A stretch of 64,000 nt of DNA, from positions 16,698,155 to 16,762,154 of the forward strand of contig OW028573.1 in the NCBI GenBank assembly GCA_932294295.1. Reading direction: 5' to 3'. Below are positions 13,401 through 23,651 of the stretch, one piece after another. The stretch's first letter is position 1; each line of letters starts with the position of its first letter. The notes beneath the pieces were generated by a model. The model was not told the DNA's origin. It worked only from the letters and a program-made list of their open reading frames with translations, and ran no database searches. The DNA is from Alitta virens. Its lineage: Eukaryota > Annelida > Polychaeta > Phyllodocida > Nereididae. The position numbers were made by a program, and so were the translations under genes.

Positions 13401-16400
13401 GAGGTAAGTACTATATTACAAGCCCACCTTATAACCAACTCGTAATTAAAACCAATTTATGGCCCTCTATGTTTTTTTTATATTAACCTCACTATCAAGC
13501 AGGCGCCGGAACAGGGGGGTCAGCTGCTCCCCTTGCCCTGACAGTAGGGGGGGGGGGGGCAGGAAAGTTCCCTTAAAAATTGGGTGTAGAATATTATTTT
13601 GAAAGCAATTTCCCCACAAAAAACTGACTTAATCTCAGAAGAAATCTCAAAATTGTTAACATGGAGGCCTACAATTTTATCAGTCTGAAAAGGGTCCTAC
13701 CCAGATGGTATTCCAAATCGTTTCAACGTCGGCGCGATGTCGGCGATGTTATTTATAAATAAGGCCTAATACGATGGTGTAACGACAGTGGCCCATGTGG
13801 AAACGATGCTGGGCCGTCTTGGAATGCTGTCTGGGTATATAATGTATACATGTGGAATCACACAAATTCGTATTTTTGGCCGGTCCGATGTCGAAGTGCC
13901 CTTTTAGTTGGAGTTGCCCCCATTGCCCTTGGTACCTGCCAGCACCCCTGCTATCAAGGCCATTTCACCAATAAGACCAGTAAATATTGCAACGAGGGTT
14001 CCAAAATAATGTTTGACTGGGGTATGACGGGATGGCGAAATGTTATTTGTAAAGTTGTCTTAATGCGTGTACAATCATTTATATATCATGTAAGCCTGGC
14101 TAATTTTGAAGGCCTGCATGCCTTGAAATCAATTTGTGTGCGCCCGAATATGGCAATTCTTGGTTCACTGGGCCAAAGTTGCATGGGTACCTGCAGACTG
14201 CAGTTACCCGATCCCATGTACAGTTACCCAATCCCTGGGAATATGGATTAATGCTCATTGCTGTTTATTTCTTTGAAAGATAAATTACTGAGATATTTTA
14301 AATTGAGCACCTCTCCAGAAGAATCTCTTGAGTGGCTGGAATTGGGGCTGAACAGTTCCGGTCAAGATCGGGAAAATAATTTTTTCTAATATGATTAAAT
14401 GTGTGTTTCAAAAGAAAATAGTAAAGTGTCCAAAAAATCAGCCTGAAAAGGGGTCGATTGAAATGTGGTCAGCCACGTTGAGATTGGGTAACTGTGGTCC
14501 CTACAAAATATTTAAATATGGAAACCTCCCCACCCCCCCCCCCCCCTCCTAACAAATTGTTCTAGATGAATCCATGTTGCATGCATATTGTACTGAAGAG
14601 ACCCTTTGCAGAGCATAGCACTCTTGGTGGCCAGTTTATGTCATGACGTGGACCACAGAGGCAAGACCAATGCATTCATGATCAAATCAGCATCTCCCTT
14701 GGCAGCAGTATATGGCACATCAACGATGGAACATCACCACTTCAACCAGACTGTCGCCATTCTCCAGGTTATACGCTGCTGAGTATTGCTGGGCACAAAC
14801 ATAACCAAACTAACACCCGTTTGTTTTCCTTTTCCAGACTACCTGTTTTGGTTTTCCAACTTTTATTTTGCATCGTTATTTCACCTATTTTATAATTATT
14901 TTCATAATTTTGGGCATGCAGGGGAAAAGGGAAACACCAAATCAAGTACAGCTGATGTATAACTTATACTGGAGTTGTATACAGTAGCTTCACATTTAAG
15001 ACCAACCATGGTTCTAAATTAAGGGTGGCCTAAAATCAGAATTATGGCTGAATTGCTTTTCACTTGGATATTTTTCTTTTAATATCCACCTCACCTCATT
15101 GTATTCATCTCTTTTCCTGCATGAACAATATTATATTTTTCACATTTGATTAACTAAACTTGCACATGCTCGCAGCTTTGGCTAAGCAAGCATTAGCTTT
15201 GGCGGTGCTTAAAAGGAGTCAGAATATTAATACAGACCTGTTGCTGACTGTGTGTGGTGGTGTTTGTAGAGGATAGCAATGTACGTGGCTTGTATTTGCC
15301 ATGATGTGGACCACAGAGGCTATACTAATCAATTCTTGGTGAAATCTGCATCCCCCCTGGCTGCAGTCTACACTACCTCAACAATGGAACAACACCATTT
15401 CAACCACACTATCACCATACTCCAAGTAAGCATTGTCTGTACTGAGCAACTATCACAAGACCTATACACAACATATTCATAGACAGCTCTCAAAACAGCA
15501 TGGAGATATGCAAGCATCACCGCCCTAATAATTGTAAAGAATACCTCACTTCAAAACGTTTGGGTGGGGTATATATTTAGTTGTCACCAATACACACAAA
15601 TAAAGACAACACCACTGACTGTTTTCTTCACAATTCCCAAATGAGCTAGTTAACCAACACTTGACTCCAAACAAAGATATAATGAAGCCCTGCAACTCAA
15701 CAATCTGTCAGCATTACCAATTTGCCATAAAAATGTCTTGACAATTACATTGAAAAATCCATGAAGTAAACAACAACATTAGAGCCAAAGTCTCCAGCAC
15801 TAATTCCTCTTGTTATTGTAATATTGTTGTTTGTGCACCTCATACTTTCACAGCACCAATTTTCTTTAACATTAATAGCTTTATTTTCTTCATTTACCTT
15901 TAAATTCTATAAACTCACTGACATGACAGTTTTGTTATCCTTGTTTCTTTTCTTTTAATTAATGTTCCACACTATTTACGTGCCTGGATTTTATCTTAAT
16001 GCTAATATAAAGCTAACGTGACGTCATAGACTGAAGAGTTAATCAATCATATCAGGCAATGTGGAAAATTATTAGGTCTATGAAATGTTCAGATAAGTCT
16101 GAATGATTAAAGCCTTAAGTGCCTTACCCTAAAACCTGAAATTCCGGTGAAGTTGTCCATAATATTGCCTTGCCCTTCTTTCTACAGCAAGCTGGTCACA
16201 ATATCTTTAAACACTTCACGTCAGATCAATACAAAAAGGTGAGTCAGTCTTCCAGGAGTACACTCTTCTTGTTTACTTCAGAGATCAGAGTTATAGGCAT
16301 TTTTAATTTGCTGTTGTTGTTTTCATGTTTGCAACAGTCATATCTGGGGATAAGCAGATTGTTGGCTGTGTAACTAATTTAAATATTTAATTAGAATAAC

Positions 16401-19400
16401 TTAATCTTAAAATCTTAAAATTTTCCATATTAATGAGCACAGCGACAAAAATGTCTCAAAACTGTTTATACTTGAAGTGGGTTTTCATTTATAAATCTAT
16501 TAGAAAATAACACAGACTTAGTCGGGAAGCCGAAAGGACTCGTTTTCGCTAAGCCGATTATGCTTTTTCAGGTCTTGGGTGACATCCGGCATTGCATTCT
16601 TGCCACTGATTTGGCTTTATTTTTTGGAAACTGTGCTCGTTTGAGAGACGCCGTGGATCAAGATCAGTACCAGTGGCAAAACAAAGAACACAGGTAAAAA
16701 ACATGTCAATGAAAGTAACACTTGAATCTGCCCAAGCACGCCACGTTATTCCCCACAGTTGTTCTTTTAGATCACATAATTATAATATGTAACAACTATA
16801 AGGGTAAACATTGAATAATGTTTGGTGATACTTAAAGCAAAATCCAAAGATACTCCAGTAAAATAGATAATATATAAATCATTATACATACATCGCTCGT
16901 ATATCTACTTTCCATGCATACGGTGCTGCACTTCCTGTACAATCTTAGCATTTCTGCGTAGTGAGATCACTATACTATAGACGGAGTAGTATTGTTTCTT
17001 ATCTTAGGATTTATTTCATTACTTGTGATATTTGAACCTATACACTTGGTGCTTTAGTGGATGGCAACATGAACAAGTTTTCATTTATGTAGCTTGTACC
17101 ATGTTGCCATCTTCATGTACACGTTAGGAATGCTCTTGTTGTCTTTGTGCACCGAGATCACTTGTTATTAAAAAATACTGTCCATCTTGACCGTCTCAGC
17201 ACCATTTTTAAGTTTAAATAGCCCTTTAATATTATCATATTCTTATTGTGGTGGTCTAGAAAAGTTGTGGTAGTGCTGGTCGAATATACAATTCTTATTG
17301 TTGTGTGTTGTATCTCCGTCGCAGGCGACTGGCGCAGACTATAGCGATGACTGCTTGCGACTTGGTTGCTAGCGTCAAACCATGGGACGTCCAGCTTGAA
17401 ATAGTCCACGTCATATTTGAAGAATTCTATGTACAGGTACAAAGCTGTGTAGTGGTTAGCAGAAATCACAGAGGAATGATCTCCCACCCATGTTTTAAGT
17501 ACCACCCAGGCGGGTTGCTTCATTTTGGCTTTAGACGTTGTTTTTGCTATTGTGCCTTTGGTATTGTGATATGGTTCAGCACTGTTGGCTTGCTTTGTCC
17601 TATGGTTGTTTTACCTGTCTTGGAAGCAAATTAAGGAGTAGCCTGAATTGTTGCGTATGCGTTTAGTGTGCTTGCTACAGCAGATTTCAGTCAAACTTGA
17701 AAACTAAACTTCGGAGGAGCTGACATCATACGAATCCAAGATTCCCATTGGTTAAGGTAGTCCCTTGGTGGGAGTCCTGGAGTCACATGTCGTTTAGTTT
17801 CCAAGTCTATGAAATCTGCTGTAATAATCAGGAGTATCGCTTCGCAGGCTAGCTGAAAGGTTGCTCTTTACAAAGTGAAGTTTCTTCTGTCAAGGATCAA
17901 GCAGGTTCTTCAAAATTACTGTATTCTGTCGGGAGCTTTCTATAGAAATGTTTGTTAACTCCCTCCTGAGTGCTAACTGAACTTGTCTTGCGTAATAAAG
18001 GCTTTAAAAACGAACAAACAATCAAACATATTGGTAAATATGCCTAATGGAGTATAAGTAAGTTATAAGCCAAAGCTTCGCTGGTCGGATAACCAACAAA
18101 ACTGTTAGTTAACTCCCTCCTTTTCGGGATATAACTATTACGTAAAGCCTGCAATCCTTGACTGAAGTGACACAAGGTTTCCAACCTGCCACTTTGGTGT
18201 GTTTTTGCTTGGAGCATGTATCCTGTCACCCAACCTTTCTGATCAGCCTCCACAAGACGTTTCAAAGCCCCTTAATTTGCAAAGATGATTACATTGTGTT
18301 TCTTGTTTCAACTTGGTGCTACCAGAGAGCTTATGATGGCGGTGAGTATGACAGCAGCCGACCTCTGTTCCATGTACAAACCTTGGGACCTCCAGCTGCA
18401 GCTTGTCCACACCATCATGGAGGAATTCTGGCAGCAGGCAAGTCCCTCCTCCTGCTCCTCTAGCGAAATTAACAGACTACTGCGCTTATCACCACAGCAC
18501 CGATGATTGAAACTTTTCAGAGGTTTTGGTTTGGAGTCTGAAACAAGATGTGAAAATGACAGTTGTGTAAAAGATATTAAGTTAATCACCCACTTGTCTG
18601 CTTATGTTTCTACCCCGACATATATAATTTCCTTATCTTTCCTGTTATAACTTTGGCCAAATGAGGTGAAAAAAATGTTGGTCACATAATTACAAAGCAT
18701 TTAGGCCTAACCCAAAACATAAATGACTTTATTACAAAAATTCTGAAAAGTTTCAATCGTCGGTGCTGTGGCGATAAGCGCGGTAAAACTTGTGGTCTCT
18801 TTATTCATTATGAATTTGATAAGTCTGTTGTAAATATATGTACTATTGTAGTAATAGAAACCCTTTGCAATTAACAAATCACTCAAGCATGAAAATTATT
18901 TAGTATTATTGTGTTGTTAAACTGAAGTATCGTTTCTTGGTGTGGCATCTGAAAAAGACACAGCATGGTTCCAAACTTACTTTGATTTGTTGACAACATG
19001 GAGTCAGTGGAATGAGGAGTCACTATCAAGTTTCATTTTTTAAATAATCAAGTTCCTTCAAATTTTTATTATTACCTTTGATTCGCAAGGCATGAGACAT
19101 TACACCCTGTGCATGGAGCTATATCATAACAAGAAAAGCATTACATTTTGACTCCTCATACCACGCTGGCTCTGCCTTTGCCATTTTCAATAACTTACTA
19201 CACATTAATAGAAAGTTGATTTAAGGCCTTATGCTTGTGTGCGCTTCATTCTCATACTATGCCAGCTCTCATACTAAGCTCTGTTAATAAAGGCTGCAAG
19301 TCACGGAAATATCACATGTATAAAGTATCAATTAGTCTATACATTTACTCACCTGCTCAACTGCCATACAGATAAACGGTTAAGAAGGCGGTTCTGGTTA

Positions 19401-20742
19401 ACCATGGATGGCCTAAAAAAATGTTAAATTATGGATTGCCCTAAAAAAATTTCAAATACCTTTCGAAAATAATATCAGATTTGAATTCTCATTGCAGGGT
19501 GATGAGGAGAAGGAAGCGGGAGAGTCACCTCCAGCCATGATGGACAGAGACAAGCAAAACGAATTACCGAGTCTTGAGGTTAAACAATTATTAATTTTTT
19601 TTTTTTTTAATACCCATAGATTATCTGCCTGCCCCAGCAATGTACAGCACACCACAGCAAAGATATAGAAAAGCTGGTGAATGGAATTCAAAGACCTTTC
19701 ACACGACCCTTCTATTTATAAGCTACTTACGTTGCTGACAAGTTTGGCTTCGTTTCTGCACAGCAATGAAATAATACGAGCATATTGATTTGACACCCAC
19801 AGGCTGTGCAGCCCAATACAGTATTAAGTAATTAACTCTACACTACACTGTAATTAATATTAACAACAATATTTCCTCACGCACAGGTGGGCTTCTTGGT
19901 GGGCATATGTTTGCCATGCTATGAACTGCTGGCTAAGGTGCTGCCTGAAACGAGACCAATGGTGGAAGGAGCAAAGTGAGTCTTCTTGATTAATGCCAGC
20001 TGTGAAATAAAAGCTACACCACGCTGCGTCAATATTATTTCTACTAAGTCTAAATTAAAAGCTATGAATTACAGGCCATGCCGCCCTAAAGCTACAGTTA
20101 TTACAGACAGAGTAAAATTTTGAATATTGGTTCGCCAGGTGACAGTGACACAAAACTTCACTATATGTACAGATCAGATTGTCATCCAGAACTTTGCGAT
20201 GTTAGCAATACGTGATATCCATTCTATTTAATGTACATTAATATACTAATACACTTGTGTTTAGATATCAGTTCAAGAAGAATACCTTATTGGATTTGTT
20301 ATTTGGTCTATATGGTTTTTTCAAAATAAATTGCTAGTTTTTTCTCCACTGAAATAAATTACGATGCATTAGAAATATAAGTTTGGCCAAATATGGAACT
20401 AAATTATTCAAGATAACCACACTGCAAATTAAGTTTCCCGGTGTCCACTCAATAGTTAGTTCAAAATCAGCCAACATAGTGTATGTCATTAGACAATAAA
20501 TATATAAATGATTTATAAATCAAACAATGATGTCGGTTGTCTTAAGGAAAAAATATAATGGCAGATTTTGTTGTACAGTTCAGCTGGTGTGATGAACTCG
20601 GGATCTGACATGATATTACTTTTTTATGACTTTTTTTGTTTTGCTTATTTTTTTCCTTTTTTCCAGTGCAAACCTGAAGAGGTGGAAAGAATTAGCAGAC
20701 AGACAGAAGGAAGATCCAGAATCAGCAGAAAAAGTCTCATGA
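1476..20742 (+). CDS. PDE10A: cAMP/cGMP phosphodiesterase, PDE10 type (5'-partial)
   Basis: Hydrolyses 3',5'-cyclic nucleotides. Exons: 1476-1610, 1852-1895, 2168-2279, 2378-2427, 3543-3574, 3697-3802, 4007-4100, 4443-4501, 7186-7236, 7906-7964, 8380-8431, 8576-8721, 9671-9763, 9879-9947, 10374-10488, 11829-11968, 12414-12500, 13253-13403, 14612-14767 or 15270-15425, 16188-16238, 16572-16693, 17325-17436 or 18326-18437, 19498-19578, 19887-19975, 20667-20742 (stop). This gives about 759 visible residues, close to vertebrate PDE10A. N-terminal segment ([11 protein letters not shown]) and GAF-A (to about residue 210) and GAF-B (about 265-405; [17 protein letters not shown]) match PDE10 rather than PDE5, 6 or 11. 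The catalytic domain (about 481-745) has YHNWAH (His504, His508), HDVDHRG (His542, Asp543) and the third metal ligand Asp653. Oddities: two catalytic exons are duplicated, and Glu705 occupies the invariant glutamine position. The start codon is not visible. Confidence 0.93.
2929..2965. promoter_or_regulatory. CCAAT / GC-box cluster inside a PDE10 intron
   Basis: Within the intron 2428-3542, two CCAAT boxes (2929-2933 and 2961-2965) flank a GGGCGGG box (2943-2949). This combination resembles a proximal promoter and might drive a shorter PDE10 transcript, but it may equally be part of a dispersed repeat. No TATA box or ATG-bearing first exon was recognised nearby. Confidence 0.25.
4502..7185 (+). 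other. PDE10A: Large PDE10 intron
   Basis: An intron of about 2.7 kb between the GAF-A exons and the GAF-A/GAF-B linker exon. The flanking peptides join without a gap relative to PDE10A, so no coding exon is missing. Short ORFs inside look like chance. No repeat or RNA gene was recognised. Confidence 0.6.
10498..10760. repeat. Compound CTA/CTG/AACTA microsatellite
   Basis: About 260 bases of interspersed CTA, CTG and ACTAACTA units, starting ten bases after the donor of a GAF-B exon. The closeness to the splice site could matter if the array expands. Confidence 0.9.
11042..11284. repeat. Direct repeat, period about 149 bp
   Basis: A segment beginning ACCACTCAC at 11042 recurs at 11191 with roughly 80 percent identity, both copies running through GTACAAATCCTC and GTACAACAG. 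It is intronic and non-coding. Confidence 0.6.
11332..11400. repeat. Three tandem 23-bp units
   Basis: The 23-base unit starting TCTAGCGATCTGACTT is present three times head to tail, with one base different in the middle copy. It is intronic. Confidence 0.9.
11553..11684. mobile_element. Foldback (MITE-like) element, about 130 bp
   Basis: Arms 11553-11595 and 11642-11684 are inverted copies, around CAATGGTTACAT...GTACACCC and GGGTGTAC...ACCATTG, with few mismatches. There is no ORF. It is probably a non-autonomous DNA transposon. Confidence 0.6.
14612..14767 (+). CDS. PDE10A: PDE10 catalytic exon, duplicated pair 1, copy A
   Basis: 156 bp, phase 0 at both ends, preceded by TTTGCAG and followed by GTTATA. 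It encodes 52 residues beginning [20 protein letters not shown], with the PDE signature HD-x2-H-x4-N that supplies two metal ligands, and ending in the [10 protein letters not shown] segment. It is one of two versions of the same exon; copy B lies 502 bp downstream with the same length and phase. The donor (CAG|GTTATA) is weaker than that of copy B. Confidence 0.9.
15270..15425 (+). CDS. PDE10A: PDE10 catalytic exon, duplicated pair 1, copy B
   Basis: 156 bp, phase 0 at both ends, acceptor TTTGTAG and donor CAA|GTAAGC. It encodes 52 residues beginning [20 protein letters not shown] and ending [16 protein letters not shown]. All metal-binding residues are kept, but many surrounding residues differ from copy A (for instance Gly-Thr-Ser to Thr-Thr-Ser before TMExHHF). 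The reading frame is intact, so it is under selection and not a dead copy. Confidence 0.9.
17325..17436 (+). CDS. PDE10A: PDE10 catalytic exon, duplicated pair 2, copy A
   Basis: 112 bp, entered after two bases of an arginine codon and left in phase 0; acceptor CGTCGCAG, donor CAG|GTACAA. It encodes [20 protein letters not shown] and onward to EEFYVQ. The Asp of ACDL is the third metal ligand of the phosphodiesterase core. Copy B lies 889 bp downstream. Confidence 0.9.
17676..17823. mobile_element. Foldback element, family shared with 38225-38380
   Basis: Ends TACAGCAGATTTCA and TGAAATCTGCTGTA are inverted copies, each followed inward by an AACTAAAC-type block. The interior (GACATCATACGAATCCAAG, CCCATTGGTTAAGG) is also present in diverged form at 38225-38380 in an RSPH10B intron, so this is a repeat family. 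It is non-coding. Confidence 0.6.
18326..18437 (+). CDS. PDE10A: PDE10 catalytic exon, duplicated pair 2, copy B, GC donor
   Basis: 112 bp with the same entry and exit phase as copy A. It encodes [20 protein letters not shown] and onward to MEEFWQQ. The metal-binding Asp is kept (AADL). The EEFW end is nearer to vertebrate PDE10A (AEFW) than copy A. The donor is CAG|GCAAGT, a GC..AG intron, unlike the GT donor of copy A. Joining A to B would shift the frame because 112 is not a multiple of three. Confidence 0.88.
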
Positions 20743-21085
20743 GACTGATATTATGAGATCATGAGACAAATTACAGCAATAGATTTCATTCACCATAATT
20801 TGAGATGCAAATAGATTTTGACATCCCAAGTCAAGAACAATGGCCTTTATTTATGGTAAATGATACGATTATTACAAGAAAAGTGGAAAGCTCCATGAGG
20901 CATTATTACATGAAATTCTGTACATACAAAATTGGTTAGGTGATAACCTTTAACTTCAGACTTGTACAATTACGTTATTTTTCTTCGTTTATCACCAGAT
21001 ATTTTCTAGTCTTGTGTGCCTGAAACGAGTGCACTTTGTTTATCTGCTAGAAAATGTGCGCTCTTTTATATTTTGTCATTACTTA

Positions 21086-21091
21086 AATAAA
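21086..21091 (+). terminator. Poly(A) signal of the PDE10 gene
   Basis: AATAAA about 345 bp after the PDE10 stop codon. A second AATAAA at 21146-21151 is an alternative. Confidence 0.55.
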
Positions 21092-21260
21092 AATAACTGT
21101 TCCTTGCAGAATTGCATGTTTCATAGATTTTATTTGTGGAAATGAAATAAAGGGCAAAAATTATATCTTTACAGTTTTCCTGTGCATCGTGATAGTGTTC
21201 TAAACTTGTGCTGATAAACAGCGTATAGAATCTATTGCTGTAATGTGGCCAGAATGTTAA

Positions 21261-22117
21261 TCTGCGAAGCCAGCTGCTACCTGGCGCTGGCTACTTGGCA
21301 TTTACTTGAGAGACCTTGAAGTTAGCTACTTGGCTCTGGCTACTTGGCATTTACTTGACTTGTCATATGTAAAAAAAATATATATATAAAGCATTCAAAG
21401 TAAATTTCATCTCCTTATTGCTTTAAACTGTATCTACTTGAGAAAAACCACAGCCAACCGACCAACCAATCAACAAAAAACTAATTAAAAGGACACCATA
21501 AACATAATCAAGCATTAGAACTCATTTAATTTCTTCATCTAAGAATACATGCCCATTTAGTGATTTACTTGAAATTTGGTTTTCGGCCGACAACCAACCA
21601 ACCAACCAACCCAACAAAACTAATTCTAAGTCCCCAGACAATGATCAAGCATTAGAACTAAGTTTCATTCCTTAATTTTTGCATAATAATAACAATAAAA
21701 TGTATTGCTTCCAAAAGGAAATACATACATAGTATATCACAGGTAAATATATATATATATAGATAGATAGATAGATAGATAGATAAAATCAATTGTATAT
21801 ATATATATATAGAAAGTTATATAAAATTAATGTCACACAAACCCGTCAGCTGACCTTTAACAGAAGTTTCAGTAACATTTTGTCTTCACTGCTATAATCT
21901 GTTAGCAGTGTCCTGCAGCTATCAACAATGCCATCATCAGCAGGAAAAACTTTGAAACTACAAGCCATTTACTTGGGTAAAATTCTATTTACCTGCACTA
22001 AGTTTCATTGCTTAATGTTTACTTTATCATTTTTTTACATACAGTGTATGACAAGTTCAAGAAAGGTCTCTCAAGTAAATGCCAAGTAGCCAGCTCCAGG
22101 TAGCTGACTTCACAGAT
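21261..22117. mobile_element. Inverted-repeat element between PDE10 and the LRR gene
   Basis: Arms 21261-21317 and 22063-22117 are inverted copies (CTGGCTACTTGGCATTTACT and onward to GAGAGACCTT) with a few mismatches. The inner part of the left arm is duplicated, and a further ACTTGTCATA/TATGACAAGT match lies inside. The interior has two diverged direct repeats with ACCAACCAACCAA and ATCAAGCATTAGAAC blocks, a (TAGA)n array at about 21747-21786, and no ORF. It is probably a non-autonomous DNA element of about 860 bp. Confidence 0.6.
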
Positions 22118-22494
22118 CTTCTATAACGAATAATGAACAGTCCAAACCTTCTGAAGATCAGAGAAACAAACGCTAATAAGAGTTTACCTCTAGGCCCACT
22201 GAAACAGTCACCCCTAATTCAAATAGAGCAAACTGCATAACACCAGTCATTAAAAATTCGTTATCGTTTGATTCAGTTTGTTGTCCCTGATTTTTTCACC
22301 GTGATTCTAGTATTACAGCAATGTGTATCATAATATCCGAGTTTGGTGAAGTATTGGCAGCAATCCATGCACTGCAGCAATGGCTTTTGTCTGAAACAGA
22401 AAACGATTATCTAGAGCAGCTGATAATTATGTATTTTGAGCTTCGTGACTTGGCAGAAATTAGGCTGGCCAGTGTCATTTGTAGCTCACTGTTC

Positions 22495-22500
22495 TTTATT
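22495..22500 (-). terminator. Poly(A) signal of the LRR gene
   Basis: TTTATT on the + strand, i.e. AATAAA on the - strand, 87 bp beyond the LRR stop codon. Confidence 0.5.
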
Positions 22501-22586
22501 TGAACATCACAAGCCCCCCCCCCCTAGCTAATTAAATTTTGAAAATGCTTTGGATTGCTCATATGTATGGCTTTTCTTTCATTAAC

Positions 22587-23597
22587 CTACCCGTCAACAG
22601 TGAGCACCCGACGCCTGTCTTCAGAGTGTCTTTCCTTCCTCTCAGGAATTGGGAACTTGGTAAATCTGACCACATGAACTACGTGATCCTCCTTAATTTT
22701 ATCTCTGTTGAAAAGAGATTGGAAATGTCCAGATGCTGGGAGTATGGCTGACAAAGACTCCTTCTTCTCCACAAGAGTAGCCTGTAGCTTCTGTCGAGTT
22801 GTGGGTTCAAAACCTGTAGGGTCATCCCCTTTGCATGTGTGGACATTAAATGTAAGCTTACTCGTGAAAGAGTTTTTACATTTATTGCATTTTAGCAAAG
22901 TCATTTTTGATTGGTAAGTTTTAATATTGCTTCTTAACATCACTGGCATAGTCATTATTTCTATACACTCTGGTCCAAGTTCAATGATGGTTGAAAAACA
23001 CAAATTGGCTAATGATTTCACGAGATTGATGTGCCCACACAAGTCGTTCTTCACCCATGGGGTACTGTCTTCCCATAAATCATATCTTGTAAGTCTTCTT
23101 TGCAAACTTTTCTTAATTTCTTCCAAACCTTGAGAGCAAACTGTTTGAGAAGGAGACTCCATTGGGTTATTTCTAACATTCAGTATCTTCAGGTCAGTAA
23201 GCTTCAATATCTCAATTGAAAGAAATTTTAAATTATTATTCTCCAAATTAATTTCTCTTAAGTTTTGCAATGTTCCTATTGTCTTAGGTAAATCAGAGAT
23301 TTGGTTATTTTTTACATTCAAATATCTAAGTTCCTTAAGGTATACAATAGACCAGGGTATCTCTAGGATAGAATTTCCTCTTAAATCAATCCATGAGATG
23401 TTTACAAACATTCCAACTACATTTGGTATTTTTGTAATTCTTTCTGCGTATCCTTTTATGCAAATTGACGTAACTTCTTTACTATCTCCTTTCCATTTCT
23501 GAAACTTCTTTTGCAATTCCTCATCATCAAAGTCCTTTCTGTGCTTGGGTAGGACTTTTATCCTTTTCCCTGCAAAATAATCCACAATGGCTGGCAT
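22587..23597 (-). CDS. Single-exon leucine-rich-repeat protein
   Basis: 336 codons from the ATG at 23597 (MPAIVDYFAGKRIKVLPK); the frame stays open 18 codons further upstream, so 23651 is a possible start. About four LRRs are visible in the N-terminal half (SWIDLRGNSILEIPWSI, RYLNVKNNQISDLPKTI, REINLENNNLKFLSIEI, KILNVRNNPMESP), ending with the common cap NPxxxPSQxVCSQGLEEI. Further on is a CNKCKNSF...HTC segment that looks like half of a C2H2 zinc finger, then a basic C terminus. A poly(A) signal (AATAAA on this strand) lies at 22495-22500. All neighbouring genes have many introns, so this may be an old retrocopy or an unrelated intronless gene. Function is not known; LRRs usually bind proteins. 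Confidence 0.8.
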   Translation of the reverse strand: MPAIVDYFAGKRIKVLPKHRKDFDDEELQKKFQKWKGDSKEVTSICIKGYAERITKIPNVVGMFVNISWIDLRGNSILEIPWSIVYLKELRYLNVKNNQISDLPKTIGTLQNLREINLENNNLKFLSIEILKLTDLKILNVRNNPMESPSQTVCSQGLEEIKKSLQRRLTRYDLWEDSTPWVKNDLCGHINLVKSLANLCFSTIIELGPECIEIMTMPVMLRSNIKTYQSKMTLLKCNKCKNSFTSKLTFNVHTCKGDDPTGFEPTTRQKLQATLVEKKESLSAILPASGHFQSLFNRDKIKEDHVVHVVRFTKFPIPERKERHSEDRRRVLTVDG

Positions 23598-23651
23598 GGT
23601 AAGAGTCAGGCAATATAGACTATATACATTGTCGATTGATATAAAATGCAA

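Noticed and set aside
13850..14251. 133-codon + strand ORF in a PDE10 intron
   Set aside because: No family resemblance, no splice support, and it does not extend the phosphodiesterase; it looks like a chance open frame.
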